Assembly: GCA_029213165.1 (NCBI GenBank)
Contig: JARGNO010000035.1
Location: 1 to 41,043 of the forward strand
Reading direction: 5' to 3'
DNA from: Minwuia sp.
GTDB lineage: Bacteria > Pseudomonadota > Alphaproteobacteria > Minwuiales > Minwuiaceae
DNA: 41,043 bases
Shown: one piece after another, positions 26,590-35,730 of the stretch
Numbering within the stretch: position 1 is the first letter of the stretch
Layout of the letters: each line of letters opens with the position of its first letter
Made by a program: the position numbers and the translations under genes
The notes under the pieces: model-generated
Told to the model about the DNA's origin: nothing
Databases searched by the model: none
Seen by the model: only the letters and a program-made list of their open reading frames with translations

Positions 26590-28311
26590 TCACCCCCGCA
26601 GTTCGCGCGTCGCATCCATGTCCACCGACCGTCCGTCCGCCGCGATCGCCACCGCATAGGTCTCACGCGCCGCCTCCGCACTGATGATCTCGTCGCGCAC
26701 GTCACGCAGGACCAGCGCGGGATCGCGCTGCTTAGGATCGCCCCACCCGCCACCTGCCGGGGAAGAGGCCTCCAGCCGCGCGGGCGGGAAATCGCGGACA
26801 CCATACTTCGGGGCAGTGAAGGCGGTGCCGTCGCTGGCATGGACCTGCATCGCGCCTGCTGCTCCGGTTCCGCCGCCCTGGATGCCGAACCCGGAGGGTG
26901 TATCCAGCCCCTCCCCCCGGAAGGAATAGGTCGCGTCACCCGTTACATCGACGGCGTAGTGGACACCGCTGCCGCCGCGGTAGGTTCCCGCCCCTGCCGC
27001 GTCCGTGCGGAATTCCTGACGGCGGATCATGGCCGGATAGATCCGCTCATAGCCTTCGGCGTTCGGCAGATGCAGGCCACCTAGCGCGATCAGCAGACCG
27101 ATCTGGTTGAAGCCGTCACGCCCCTCCACAGCGCCGCCTGCGGCATTGGCGGCCCAGTTGTACATCACATAGGGCTCCGTACTGCCGGGCTGTCGGCCCG
27201 AGGTGATGTTGTGGATCGTCTTGCCCCACCCTGCGCAGGCACGGGACGGCACGGCCTCCCCCAATGCGCGCCAGATCGCGTGCACGATCTCATGCGCGAT
27301 GAAGACGGTGCACATGGTCAGCGGTGCGGGCGGGCGCGGGTTCACCACGCTGCCGAGCGGGGCCACGATCTCGACGGAGCGGAAGGCCCCTTCGTTGCGC
27401 GGCATGTCGGGGTCGAAGAAGGAGGCCAGGGCCATGTAGACGGCGGAATGGGTATTGGCGAGGGACGAGTTCTTGAAGCCCCGCATCTGCGGATCGGAGC
27501 CTGTGAAATCCACCTTCACACTGTCATCTGTCACGGTCAGCGCCACGCGGACCTTGATATCGCGCTGTTCAAAGCAGTCGTTGTCAGTGATCTCGGTCGC
27601 CGCATAGGTGCCGCGCGGCAGTTCCTCACAGGCCTGTCGGAAGCGTTGATCGGCATAGGACAGCAGGGCGTCGAAATAGCCCGCCCCGGTCTCTCGCCCC
27701 AGTTCCGTGACCAGCTCTGCCAGCCGTTCCGCGCCGATGCGGGTGGAACCGATCATGGCGCGCAGGTCACCATCCAGCAGTTCAGGTGTGCGGCTGTTGA
27801 GCAGCAGCATCTGCCAGAGATCGTCCCGCACTTCGCCCCGTTCGAACAGTTTCAGCGGTGGCAGGCGGATGCCTTCGTGGAAGATCTCGGTGGCTTCCGG
27901 ATTGTAGGTGCCCGCCGCGCCGCCGCCGATGTCCGACTGATGTGCCCTGTTGCAGGTCCAGGCAGCCAGTTCGCCGTCAACGAACACCGGCCGGCTGATC
28001 ACCCAGTCCGGAAGATGGTTGCCGCCCGCCACATAGGGGTCATTGGACAGGAAGATGTCATCAGGCTCGATCCGGCCCGCGAATGCCTTCAGCAGCGCCC
28101 TGACCGTGAAGCCGCCACCACCGGTATGGATCGGAATGCCGTCGGCCTGGCTGATCAGGGTGCCGCTGGCGTCGGCAATGAAACAGGAGAAATCGTGGCT
28201 CTGGTTGAAGATCGGACTGCGGGCGGTTCGCGTCATCACGAAGCCCATCTGGCGCGAGATATGGTCCAGACGGTTCTGTACCAGGGCCAGGGTCACCGGA
28301 TCGATGTTCAT
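26590..28311 (-). CDS. Hydantoinase B/oxoprolinase-family subunit
   Basis: The product is 573 aa. The start MNIDPVTLALVQNRLDHISR, then MGFVMTRTARSPIFNQSHDF and NDPYVAGGNHLPDW, and later GGGGWGDP-like text (SSPAGGGWGDPKQRDP) are typical of HyuB. The partner HyuA is encoded directly upstream, with the ATG of this gene overlapping the HyuA stop (ATGA), so equal synthesis is expected. The pair hydrolyses cyclic amides (hydantoins, 5-oxoproline) or carboxylates ketones in acetone-carboxylase-like cases, with ATP. Substrate specificity cannot be read from the sequence. Confidence 0.93.
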   Translation of the reverse strand: MNIDPVTLALVQNRLDHISRQMGFVMTRTARSPIFNQSHDFSCFIADASGTLISQADGIPIHTGGGGFTVRALLKAFAGRIEPDDIFLSNDPYVAGGNHLPDWVISRPVFVDGELAAWTCNRAHQSDIGGGAAGTYNPEATEIFHEGIRLPPLKLFERGEVRDDLWQMLLLNSRTPELLDGDLRAMIGSTRIGAERLAELVTELGRETGAGYFDALLSYADQRFRQACEELPRGTYAATEITDNDCFEQRDIKVRVALTVTDDSVKVDFTGSDPQMRGFKNSSLANTHSAVYMALASFFDPDMPRNEGAFRSVEIVAPLGSVVNPRPPAPLTMCTVFIAHEIVHAIWRALGEAVPSRACAGWGKTIHNITSGRQPGSTEPYVMYNWAANAAGGAVEGRDGFNQIGLLIALGGLHLPNAEGYERIYPAMIRRQEFRTDAAGAGTYRGGSGVHYAVDVTGDATYSFRGEGLDTPSGFGIQGGGTGAAGAMQVHASDGTAFTAPKYGVRDFPPARLEASSPAGGGWGDPKQRDPALVLRDVRDEIISAEAARETYAVAIAADGRSVDMDATRELRG

Positions 28312-30407
28312 GCTGCACCTCCCGCTGCAATGCGGATCAGATAGTTGCCGTGATCATCCACGCTCAACTGATCCCCCGCGCCGACAAGAACAGTGGTCGT
28401 CGGGGCCTCGATGATCGCCGGGCCGGTGAGCTGGTGGCCCGGCAGCAGGGTATCGGAGGCATGGACCGGCACATCGGTCCACCCGGTCGATGCATCGACG
28501 AAGGCACGGCGGTGATCCTGTGGCACCGGGTTGCTGCCGTCCGACCGGGTTGCCATGCCATGCGGCGGCTGCCGTTCGATCCGGCCCGTCGCGACGGCGC
28601 GCAGCGCGGTGATGAGCAGTTTTCCATCCGGCTGGATATGGCCGAAGCGGCGTTCGTGATCTGCCTCAAACGCCTGCCGGATGGCCGCGCGATCAAGTGT
28701 TTCACCGGTCTCGGGAACCACCGTGCGCAGCGACCATTGCTGACCCTTGTAACGCAGGTCGAAGACCCGCTGGACGTCAGCCTCCGCCGCCGTGAAACCT
28801 TCCCTTTGCAGGGCCTGTCTGGCGGTGTCGAGCAGCGGCCCAAAGCCGCCTGCCACATCGTCAGGTGTGATCTGGTCGAGGTCGCCGTCCATGACCCGGA
28901 GCGAATCCAGCCGCACATCGGACCAGAGCATCCCCAGCGCACAGAAGGCCCCGGCCTGTACCGGCACGAAGACCCGTTCGCAGCCAAGCGCACGGGCAAC
29001 CGCCACACCATGCATCGGCCCGGCACCGCCCGCCGCAACCAGGGTGAAACGCTTCGGGTCGTAGCCGCGTTCCACCGACAGTCGTTCGACGGCGTGCAGC
29101 AGGTTCTGCTCCAGCAGGCGCAGGATACCGATCGCCGCCTGCTCCACCGTCAGGCCGAGCGGTCGGGCCACATGCTTTTCGATGGCCTCAACCGCACGGG
29201 CCTGGTCCAGCGTTACCGCCCCGCCCGCCATCGGACCGGGTCGCAGCCGCCCGAGCACCAGATGCGCGTCGGTCGCGGTGGGGCGGTCGTTGCCCAGACC
29301 ATAAGCGGCAGGTCCGGGGTCTGCTCCCGCCCCCTCCGGCCCGACACGCAACATGCCGCCACCGTCCACGCCCGCCAGCGTCCCGCCACCGGCACCGACG
29401 GTATGGATATCGACCGCTGGCGTGGCGAGGTGATAGCCATCGATCTCCAGCGCATCCGAGACCGGGACATCACCGTCGGCCATCAGGGTCACATCGCAAC
29501 TGGTGCCACCGATCTCCATCGCCACCAGATCGTCGATGCCGGTCAGGGTCCGGTAGAGATTCAGCGCACCGACACCGGCTGCCGGTCCCGAAAGGGCGAG
29601 ATTGACAGGACGGGCCGCGGCCTCCTTCGCCGAGACGACACCCCCGTTCGATTGCACCAGCAGGATCGACTGCTGCAGCCCCGCTGACTGCAACTGCTGC
29701 TCCAGCCGCTCCAGATACCCGACGACCTTCGGCGCGATCCAGGCATTCATCACCGTGGTGGATCCGCGTTCATACTCCCCCACCACAGGGTTGATTTCTG
29801 ACGAAAGCGACAACCAGCGCCCGGACCATTCGGCGGAGATGACCTGCGCCACCTGCCGTTCATGCACGGGATCGACATAGGCGTTCATCAGGCACACGGC
29901 GATGGATTCCACCCCTTCTGCCTCGAAGAAGCGGACGGCATCGCGGACATCGTCGGTATTCAGTGGCGACTCCTGGCGACCGTCGCGGTCCAGCCGTCCC
30001 CGCACCGGGCGGCGCAGGTAACGCGGCACCAGCACCGGGGGAAAGGGCGCACGGTGATCCCATTGGTCAGCACGCAGGCCACGCCGGATCTCCAGGAAGT
30101 CCCGGAACCCATCCGTCACCAGCATGCCCACCGAAACACCCTTGCGCTCCAGTATCGTATTGGTGGCGATGGTCGATCCATGCACGAACAGGCGGCACTG
30201 GCCCAGCAGGTCGCTGACCGCAACGTCCAGCGCCCCAGACGCGACGTTCAGCACATTCACGACACCCCTTGCCGGATCAGCGGGTGTGGAGGGGGACTTG
30301 AACACCCGCAGCGACCCGCTGGCGTCGATCAGTGCCATGTCCGTGAATGTGCCACCAATGTCGACGCCGATGCGCCATGGCGGTGTTATCGCTGCCTCAG
30401 GCTTCAT
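28308..30407 (-). CDS. Hydantoinase A/oxoprolinase-family subunit
   Basis: The product is 699 aa. The ASKHA-type ATP-binding start RIGVDIGGTFTDMALIDASG, then FVHGSTIATNTILERKG, SSEINPVVGEYERGSTTVMNA, LVQSNGGVVSAKEAAARPV, SGPAAGVGAL and EIGGTSCDVTLM match HyuA. DIHTVGAGGGTLAGVDGGGM and GPEGAGADPGPAAYGLG also fit. It activates the substrate with ATP for ring opening, acting with HyuB. GGGGAGGA precedes the ATG. It is divergent from the DsbA-like isomerase gene across a 64-bp gap, which must hold both promoters. No regulator gene is adjacent apart from the HxlR gene 1.4 kb away. Confidence 0.94.
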   Translation of the reverse strand: MKPEAAITPPWRIGVDIGGTFTDMALIDASGSLRVFKSPSTPADPARGVVNVLNVASGALDVAVSDLLGQCRLFVHGSTIATNTILERKGVSVGMLVTDGFRDFLEIRRGLRADQWDHRAPFPPVLVPRYLRRPVRGRLDRDGRQESPLNTDDVRDAVRFFEAEGVESIAVCLMNAYVDPVHERQVAQVISAEWSGRWLSLSSEINPVVGEYERGSTTVMNAWIAPKVVGYLERLEQQLQSAGLQQSILLVQSNGGVVSAKEAAARPVNLALSGPAAGVGALNLYRTLTGIDDLVAMEIGGTSCDVTLMADGDVPVSDALEIDGYHLATPAVDIHTVGAGGGTLAGVDGGGMLRVGPEGAGADPGPAAYGLGNDRPTATDAHLVLGRLRPGPMAGGAVTLDQARAVEAIEKHVARPLGLTVEQAAIGILRLLEQNLLHAVERLSVERGYDPKRFTLVAAGGAGPMHGVAVARALGCERVFVPVQAGAFCALGMLWSDVRLDSLRVMDGDLDQITPDDVAGGFGPLLDTARQALQREGFTAAEADVQRVFDLRYKGQQWSLRTVVPETGETLDRAAIRQAFEADHERRFGHIQPDGKLLITALRAVATGRIERQPPHGMATRSDGSNPVPQDHRRAFVDASTGWTDVPVHASDTLLPGHQLTGPAIIEAPTTTVLVGAGDQLSVDDHGNYLIRIAAGGAA

Positions 30408-30471
30408 GTATCGTCCTCCCCGACGGCGCAGTCTGGACGTTCAGGCCCGGCGCATCAATCACGGGGAGCGG

Positions 30472-31077
30472 ATGGCAGCCATGGCGAAGGAAATCGAGTT
30501 CTTCTGGGATATCGGCAGCACCAACACATATTTCGCGCTGCACCTGATCCGCCCCCTTGCAGCCCGTCACGGCGCATCGATCCACATGCGCCCGTTCAAT
30601 CTCGGCTACGTCTTCCGTCACCACAACTATGTGCTGATGGAAGAGCCTGCGGCCAAGATCAGCAACCGAAAGCGAGATCTGGAGCGCTGGGCGGCGCGCT
30701 ACGGTCTGCCGTTCCGGTTTCCCGACACATTTCCGATCAAGACCAGTCGCGCGTTGCGCGGATCACTGGTTGCCCGCACCCTTGGCTGCGAGGGTGCCTA
30801 CCTCGACGCCATCTTTCGCCACTACTGGGAGCAAAATGACGCCAGCATCGCGGAACTGGACGGGCTGGCCCGTATCGCGACCGAGATCGGACAGGACGCA
30901 GATCGCTTCGTCAGAGAGATCGAGTCCGACGCAACCCGAACCGCCTTGATCGAAGAGACTGACGCCGCCCTGAAACGCGGCATCTTCGGTGCCCCGTCAT
31001 TCGTCATCGGTGAGGAGCTGTTCTGGGGCAAGGACCGCATGGAGTTCATCGACGATGCCCTGCGGGACATGGGCTGA
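30472..31077 (+). CDS. 2-hydroxychromene-2-carboxylate isomerase-like DsbA/kappa-GST-fold protein
   Basis: The product is 201 aa from the ATG at 30472 (GGGGAG upstream); the second ATG at 30481 is possible. It starts EIEFFWDIGSTNTYFALHLI, where the family has a Ser in a thioredoxin-like loop in place of the CxxC of DsbA, followed by RPFNLGYVFRHHNY and a late FGAPSFVIGEELFWGKDRM, the cis-Pro region. Family knowledge: such enzymes use glutathione to isomerise cis/trans aromatic ring-cleavage intermediates in naphthalene-type catabolism. The downstream GST gene starts one base after this stop, and a glutathione reductase gene is in the same block. The true substrate is unknown. Confidence 0.88.
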   Translation: MAAMAKEIEFFWDIGSTNTYFALHLIRPLAARHGASIHMRPFNLGYVFRHHNYVLMEEPAAKISNRKRDLERWAARYGLPFRFPDTFPIKTSRALRGSLVARTLGCEGAYLDAIFRHYWEQNDASIAELDGLARIATEIGQDADRFVREIESDATRTALIEETDAALKRGIFGAPSFVIGEELFWGKDRMEFIDDALRDMG

Positions 31078-31078
31078 C

Positions 31079-31711
31079 ATGCGGTTGCGGCTGCATACGC
31101 GTCACCAGAACTCCGCCGGGGAGCGGGTTCGGATCGTGTTGAACCTGAAGGGCATAGAATACGACTACGTCGCCGTCGCATCACCACGCAGCGAGGGATA
31201 CCGCACCATCAACCCGCAGGGACTGATGCCCGCTCTGGAGATCGACGGTCACGCCATTGCGCAATCGTCGGCCATCGTTGAACTGCTGGAAGACCTGTAC
31301 CCCGATCCGTCGGTATTTCCTGCCGACCCGATTGAACGGGCCAGGGTGCGTGCCTTCGCCAGTCTGATCTGCGCCGACCTGCATCCATTGAACAACCAGC
31401 GTGTGCGCCGCTATCTCTCTGGCCACATCGGGGCATCCGATGCCGCTGTTCAGGATTGGTATGCGCATTGGATCGCCGAGACCTTCGCGGCACTGGAGGC
31501 AGAAGTCGTCGCCCACCCGACCGGCAACCCGTTCTGTTTCGGTGAACTGCCGACCTTCGCCGACGCCTGTCTGGTGCCGCAGATGGCGAACGCCCGCCGT
31601 TTCGGTTGCGATCTCTCCCCCTACCCTGCGCTCGTGCGGATCGACGCGAACTGCAGCGCACTGGACGCCTTCGCGAAGGCACGTCCCGACAGTCAGCCGG
31701 ACGTGCCCTGA
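31079..31711 (+). CDS. Glutathione S-transferase, zeta / maleylacetoacetate isomerase-like
   Basis: The product is 210 aa from the ATG at 31079, one base after the previous stop. The thioredoxin-like N-terminal domain has RHQNSAGERVRIVLNLKGIEYDYVAV and INPQGLMPALEIDG, then QSSAIVELLEDLYPDPSVFP (glutathione gamma-Glu binding); the C-terminal helical domain has FASLICADLHPLNNQRVRRYL and GELPTFADACLVPQMANARR. This layout and the INPQGLVP-type motif point to the zeta class (MaiA). It isomerises maleyl or similar cis-dienoic ketoacids with glutathione. The substrate may differ, since tyrosine-degradation genes such as hmgA or fahA are not in the window. Named by family only. Confidence 0.88.
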   Translation: MRLRLHTRHQNSAGERVRIVLNLKGIEYDYVAVASPRSEGYRTINPQGLMPALEIDGHAIAQSSAIVELLEDLYPDPSVFPADPIERARVRAFASLICADLHPLNNQRVRRYLSGHIGASDAAVQDWYAHWIAETFAALEAEVVAHPTGNPFCFGELPTFADACLVPQMANARRFGCDLSPYPALVRIDANCSALDAFAKARPDSQPDVP

Positions 31712-31833
31712 CAACGGCTGCGCGGCGTCAGGAAAGTATTCCTGTTGCGAACCGGCAGGATTTCTCGCTTGTCCGTCTTAAAAGCAGACCTGATGCTGCG
31801 CCTGCAATCGAACCTGACGGGACCTGTGTCGCA

Positions 31834-32304
31834 ATGCGCTGGAATGAACTGGACGAGCAGCGATGTGCCGTCGCCCGTGCCGAGTCGGTGTTGGGCGACC
31901 GCTGGACCATGATGGTGGTGCGCGATTGCCTGCTTGGCGTCAGACGGTTCGAGGATTTCCAGTCCCGGCTCGGCATCGCCCGCCGTGTACTGACAGAGCG
32001 GCTGAACATGCTGGTGGAGAAAGGCGTGTTGCGTCGCGAAGCCTATTCGCAGCGCCCGCTGCGGGAGGAATACCGCCTCACCGAGGCCGGGCGCGATCTG
32101 ATGCCGGTCATCCTGGCACTGTCAGCCTGGGCCGACCGGCACCTGCCCCATCCGGACGGAACAGCCGTCGCCTATCGTCATGCCGATTGCGGCGAGGTCA
32201 TCGAACCCCGCATCGACTGTCCGCAATGCGCCAGTCCCCTGACAACCAGAAACACGCGCGCCGTTGTTCGCGGCGGCGTCAGCGAACAGGAACACAGATC
32301 ATGA
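31834..32304 (+). CDS. HxlR-family transcriptional regulator with C-terminal Cys-rich tail
   Basis: The product is 156 aa from the ATG at 31834. The winged-helix part is residues 10-100, with VLGDRWTMMVVRDCLLGVRR, FEDFQSRLGIARRVLTERLN and YRLTEAGRDLMPVILALSAW, the HxlR pattern. The tail HADCGEVIEPRIDCPQCASPL looks like a small zinc-ribbon-type extension known in some HxlR members. There are Cys residues near the N-terminus (RCAVARAES and VRDCLLG) that might sense electrophiles. The stop overlaps the thioesterase start (ATGA), so it is coupled to it and may autoregulate the operon. The 122-bp gap upstream shows no clear operator. Confidence 0.9.
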   Translation: MRWNELDEQRCAVARAESVLGDRWTMMVVRDCLLGVRRFEDFQSRLGIARRVLTERLNMLVEKGVLRREAYSQRPLREEYRLTEAGRDLMPVILALSAWADRHLPHPDGTAVAYRHADCGEVIEPRIDCPQCASPLTTRNTRAVVRGGVSEQEHRS

Positions 32305-32750
32305 ATGCTCCCACCTCACCGAAGGAAATGACCGGCCTGCAGGCGCTGGAGATGGCGTTCAGGAATTCCGGCAGCGCGCCCAGCATCGGGCGGACGCTCA
32401 ATTTCACCGTGGCCCATGTCGAGCACGGGCGCGTCGATTTCGAAGGGGAGCCGAACGAGAATCACCTGAACCCGCTGAAGACCGTTCACGGCGGCTATGC
32501 GGCAACCCTGCTGGATTCCTGCATGGGCTGCGCAGTGCATTCGACGCTGCCTGCGGGCAAGAGCTACACGACGCTGGAGCTGAAGATCAATTACATCCGC
32601 GCCATGCGACCGGGTATCGGCAAGGTGCGCGCCATCGGCAAGGTGATCCACTCCGGACGCTCCACGGCAACAGCGGAGGGCAAACTGGTCGATTCGGAGG
32701 ATCGGCTGATCGCGCATGGCACCACGACCTGCATCATCATGGACATGTGA
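32301..32750 (+). CDS. PaaI-type hotdog thioesterase
   Basis: The product is 149 aa. The hotdog-fold signature is NPLKTVHGGYAATLLDSCMG (with the HGG helix start), then TTLELKINYIRAMRPGIGKV and a final GTTTCIIMDM. PaaI-family enzymes hydrolyse aryl- or acyl-CoA thioesters, often in aromatic degradation. The Asp in LLDSCMG is in the position of the family's catalytic acid. The start is fixed by the 4-base overlap with the HxlR gene. It is followed after 57 bp by a transporter gene on the same strand. Confidence 0.9.
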   Translation: MNAPTSPKEMTGLQALEMAFRNSGSAPSIGRTLNFTVAHVEHGRVDFEGEPNENHLNPLKTVHGGYAATLLDSCMGCAVHSTLPAGKSYTTLELKINYIRAMRPGIGKVRAIGKVIHSGRSTATAEGKLVDSEDRLIAHGTTTCIIMDM

Positions 32751-32807
32751 TCGGGTCGAACTATCTGGCGGAGACCGGCGCGCCGCGCCGTTGGGGAGAA
32801 CAGGTAA

Positions 32808-34028
32808 ATGACTGCAACATCTGAAACATCCGCGCTGGTACGGCGCTGGCCGCTCTGGCTCATGGTCATCTCGGCATCACTGATCGTGTTCTTCGGCATG
32901 GGCACGCGGAACATGTTCGGCCTGTTCCTGGACCCGATCTCCGATTCCATGTCCTGGGGGCGGGAGGTCTTCTCCATGACCCTGGCCCTGCAGAACATCA
33001 TGTGGGGCGTTACGCAGCCCTTCGCCGGGGCCATCGCCGACCGCTATGGTGCAGGCAAGGTCATGGCGCTGGGTGGCATCCTCTACGCGGTCGGCATCCT
33101 GGCGATCAGCTTCTCCGGCGTGCCGGTGGCCATGCATCTGGCAGGTGGCGTGCTGATCGGTGTCGCGCAGGGTTTTGCCTCCATGAACATCGGCATGGCC
33201 GTCGTGGCCCGCCGCACACCGATGCACCGGCGCACCCTGGTCATGTCCATCGTGACCATGGGCGGTTCCGCCGGGCAGATGGTGCTTTCCCCCCTCGCCC
33301 AGACCTTCATCGAAGGCTACGGCTGGGTGACGGCCCTGCTCATCGTCTCCATGATGGTGCTGATCATCGTGCCGCTGACGATCCCGCTTGCGGGTCGACC
33401 GCAGGCGACGGTCGGCAGCACCCAGACCTTCGGCGCCGCCCTGCGGGAGGCAAGCCGGCATCGCGGCTATATCCTGCTGATAGCGGGGTTCTTCGTCTGC
33501 GGCTTTCACGTGACCTTCATCGGCAATCACCTGCCGTCCTACATCCGCGACCTGGGGCTTGATCCCGGACTGGGAGCCGTCGCGCTGATGATCATCGGCA
33601 TGTTCAATATCTTCGGCACGCTGATGGCCGGTGTGCTGGGCGATCGCTACAGCAAGAAGTACATGCTGAGCTTTCTCTATCTCGCCCGGTCCGGTGCGAT
33701 CCTGTTCCTGCTCTACTCGCCGGTCAGCGAAATCACGATCCTGATCTTCTCCGGCATGATCGGACTTCTCTGGCTCTCCACGGTGCCGTTGACCACCGGG
33801 CTGGTGGGCCAGATCTTCGGCGCGCAGTACATGGGCATGCTGGCAGGCATCGTCTTCTTCAGCCATCAGGTCGGGGCCTTCCTGGGTGTATGGCTGGGCG
33901 GGCTGCTGTTCGACCTCTATGGCAGCTATGACATCGTCTGGTGGCTCAGCATCGCACTGGGTGTACTGGCGGCACTGGTCCACTTCCCCATCGACGAGCG
34001 GCCCCTCGAACGCAAGGCGGCGGCCTGA
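32808..34028 (+). CDS. Major facilitator superfamily transporter
   Basis: The product is 406 aa with about 12 hydrophobic segments. The loop 2-3 motif AGAIADRYGAGKVMALGG is the MFS signature, repeated in weaker form as AGVLGDRYSKKYMLSFLYL before helix 9. The first helix WPLWLMVISASLIVFFGMGT and the FGLFLDPISDSMSWGREVFS segment are like oxalate/formate-antiporter or monocarboxylate-type MFS proteins. Substrate is probably an organic acid given its neighbours (thioesterase, aldehyde dehydrogenase), which is inference. A short basic C-terminal tail follows the last helix. Confidence 0.92.
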   Translation: MTATSETSALVRRWPLWLMVISASLIVFFGMGTRNMFGLFLDPISDSMSWGREVFSMTLALQNIMWGVTQPFAGAIADRYGAGKVMALGGILYAVGILAISFSGVPVAMHLAGGVLIGVAQGFASMNIGMAVVARRTPMHRRTLVMSIVTMGGSAGQMVLSPLAQTFIEGYGWVTALLIVSMMVLIIVPLTIPLAGRPQATVGSTQTFGAALREASRHRGYILLIAGFFVCGFHVTFIGNHLPSYIRDLGLDPGLGAVALMIIGMFNIFGTLMAGVLGDRYSKKYMLSFLYLARSGAILFLLYSPVSEITILIFSGMIGLLWLSTVPLTTGLVGQIFGAQYMGMLAGIVFFSHQVGAFLGVWLGGLLFDLYGSYDIVWWLSIALGVLAALVHFPIDERPLERKAAA

Positions 34029-34117
34029 GTCTCCGCCACGCATCGTCACGTTTCATGTCCGCTTCGTAGCATGATAGGTTGCCCGCCAATCACGCGTCAG
34101 AAGCAAGGGAGAGCGTC

Positions 34118-35608
34118 ATGAACGACCAGACACCCATGGGCGTGCCGGCCATCGGCATGAAGGATGCGGACCTGTTCCGCGAACAGTGCTTCATCAACGG
34201 CGAATGGTGCGATGCAGACGGTGGCGAGACGATCGACGTCACCAATCCGGCATCCGGCGCCAAGCTGGGCACGGTGCCGAAGATGGGCGCGGACGAGACC
34301 GCGCGCGCCATCGCCGCCGCCGAGGCCGCGATGCCCGGCTGGCAGGCGAAGACGGCCAAGGAACGGTCGGTGATCCTGCGCCGCTGGCACGACCTGATGT
34401 TCGAACATCAGGATGACCTGGCCCGCCTGATGACCGCCGAGCAGGGCAAGCCGCTGGCGGAGGCAAAGGGCGAGGTCGCCTATGCCGCCAGCTTCATCGA
34501 ATGGTTCGCCGAGGAAGGCAAGCGCATCTATGGCGACACCATCCCCAGCCATCGCGGCGATGCCCGTATCGTCGTCATCAAGCAGGGCATCGGCGTCTGT
34601 GCCGCCATCACGCCATGGAATTTCCCCGCCGCGATGATCACGCGGAAGGCTGCACCGGCGCTGGCCGCCGGGTGTGGCATGGTGGTGAAGCCCGCGACCT
34701 CCACCCCCTATTCGGCTCTGGCCATGGCAGAACTGGCGCATCGCGCCGGCCTGCCTGCCGGGCTGCTGTCGGTCGTCACCGGTTCCTCGTCGGCCATCGG
34801 CGGGGAGATGACCAGCAATCCGACGGTGCGGAAGCTGTCCTTCACCGGCTCCACGGAAATCGGCAAGATGCTGATGAAGCAATGTGCCGACACGCTGAAG
34901 AAGACCACCATGGAACTGGGCGGCAACGCACCGTTCATCGTCTTCGACGACGCCGATCTGGATGCGGCGGTCGAGGGCGCGATCATGTCCAAGTTCCGCA
35001 ATACCGGCCAGACCTGTGTCTGCGCCAACCGGATCCTTGCGCAGGACGGCATCTATGATGCCTTCCTAGAGAAGCTGACCGCCGCTGTGGCGAAGCTGCG
35101 CGTCGGGGACGGCCTGCTGGGCGAGACCGATCAGGGGCCGCTGATTGACGATGCCGCCGTTGCCAAGGTGGAGGAACACGTCAACGACGCGGTCTCGAAG
35201 GGCGCCCGTCTGGTGCAGGGCGGCAAGCGCCATGAGCTGGGCGGCCAGTTCTTCCAGCCCACCATCGTCGCCGACGTGACGTCGGGCATGAAGGTCGCGC
35301 GGGAGGAAACTTTCGGCCCCCTCGCCCCCGTGTTCCGCTTCACGGACGAGGCACAGGCGATCCAGATGGCCAACGATACCGAGTTCGGCCTCGCCGCCTA
35401 TTTCTACGGCCGCGACCTGGGCCGTGTCTGGCGGGTGTCGGAGGCGCTGGAATACGGCATCGTCGGCATCAATTCCGGCATCATCTCCACCGAGGTCGCG
35501 CCGTTCGGCGGCATGAAGGAGTCCGGCTTCGGCCGCGAAGGCTCCAAATACGGCATCGATGACTATCTGGAGATCAAGTACATGCTGATGGGCGGCCTCG
35601 ACAGCTGA
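34118..35608 (+). CDS. NAD(P)-dependent succinate-semialdehyde dehydrogenase-type aldehyde dehydrogenase
   Basis: The product is 496 aa from the ATG at 34118, after AAGGGAGAG. It has the GabD-like layout: FINGEWCDADGGETIDVTNP, AEQGKPLAEAKGEVAYAASF, ITPWNFPAAMITRKAAPALA, FTGSTEIGKMLMKQCADTLK, ELGGNAPFIVFDDADLDAAV with general-base Glu266, and NTGQTCVCANRI with catalytic Cys300. It oxidises succinate semialdehyde or similar aldehydes to acids. The vicinal Cys at 302 is typical of GabD. It could be the last step of the degradation route suggested by the adjacent genes. Confidence 0.92.
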   Translation: MNDQTPMGVPAIGMKDADLFREQCFINGEWCDADGGETIDVTNPASGAKLGTVPKMGADETARAIAAAEAAMPGWQAKTAKERSVILRRWHDLMFEHQDDLARLMTAEQGKPLAEAKGEVAYAASFIEWFAEEGKRIYGDTIPSHRGDARIVVIKQGIGVCAAITPWNFPAAMITRKAAPALAAGCGMVVKPATSTPYSALAMAELAHRAGLPAGLLSVVTGSSSAIGGEMTSNPTVRKLSFTGSTEIGKMLMKQCADTLKKTTMELGGNAPFIVFDDADLDAAVEGAIMSKFRNTGQTCVCANRILAQDGIYDAFLEKLTAAVAKLRVGDGLLGETDQGPLIDDAAVAKVEEHVNDAVSKGARLVQGGKRHELGGQFFQPTIVADVTSGMKVAREETFGPLAPVFRFTDEAQAIQMANDTEFGLAAYFYGRDLGRVWRVSEALEYGIVGINSGIISTEVAPFGGMKESGFGREGSKYGIDDYLEIKYMLMGGLDS

Positions 35609-35730
35609 CCCTCACGCATTGCTGAAAGCGGCATTCAGGCGGCGGGACTTGGCTCCCGTCGCCTGCTGCCTATCTGCTGACATGAAGACCAACCCATCCG
35701 TTCCGACACGACCGCAAGGAAGCCCCGCAC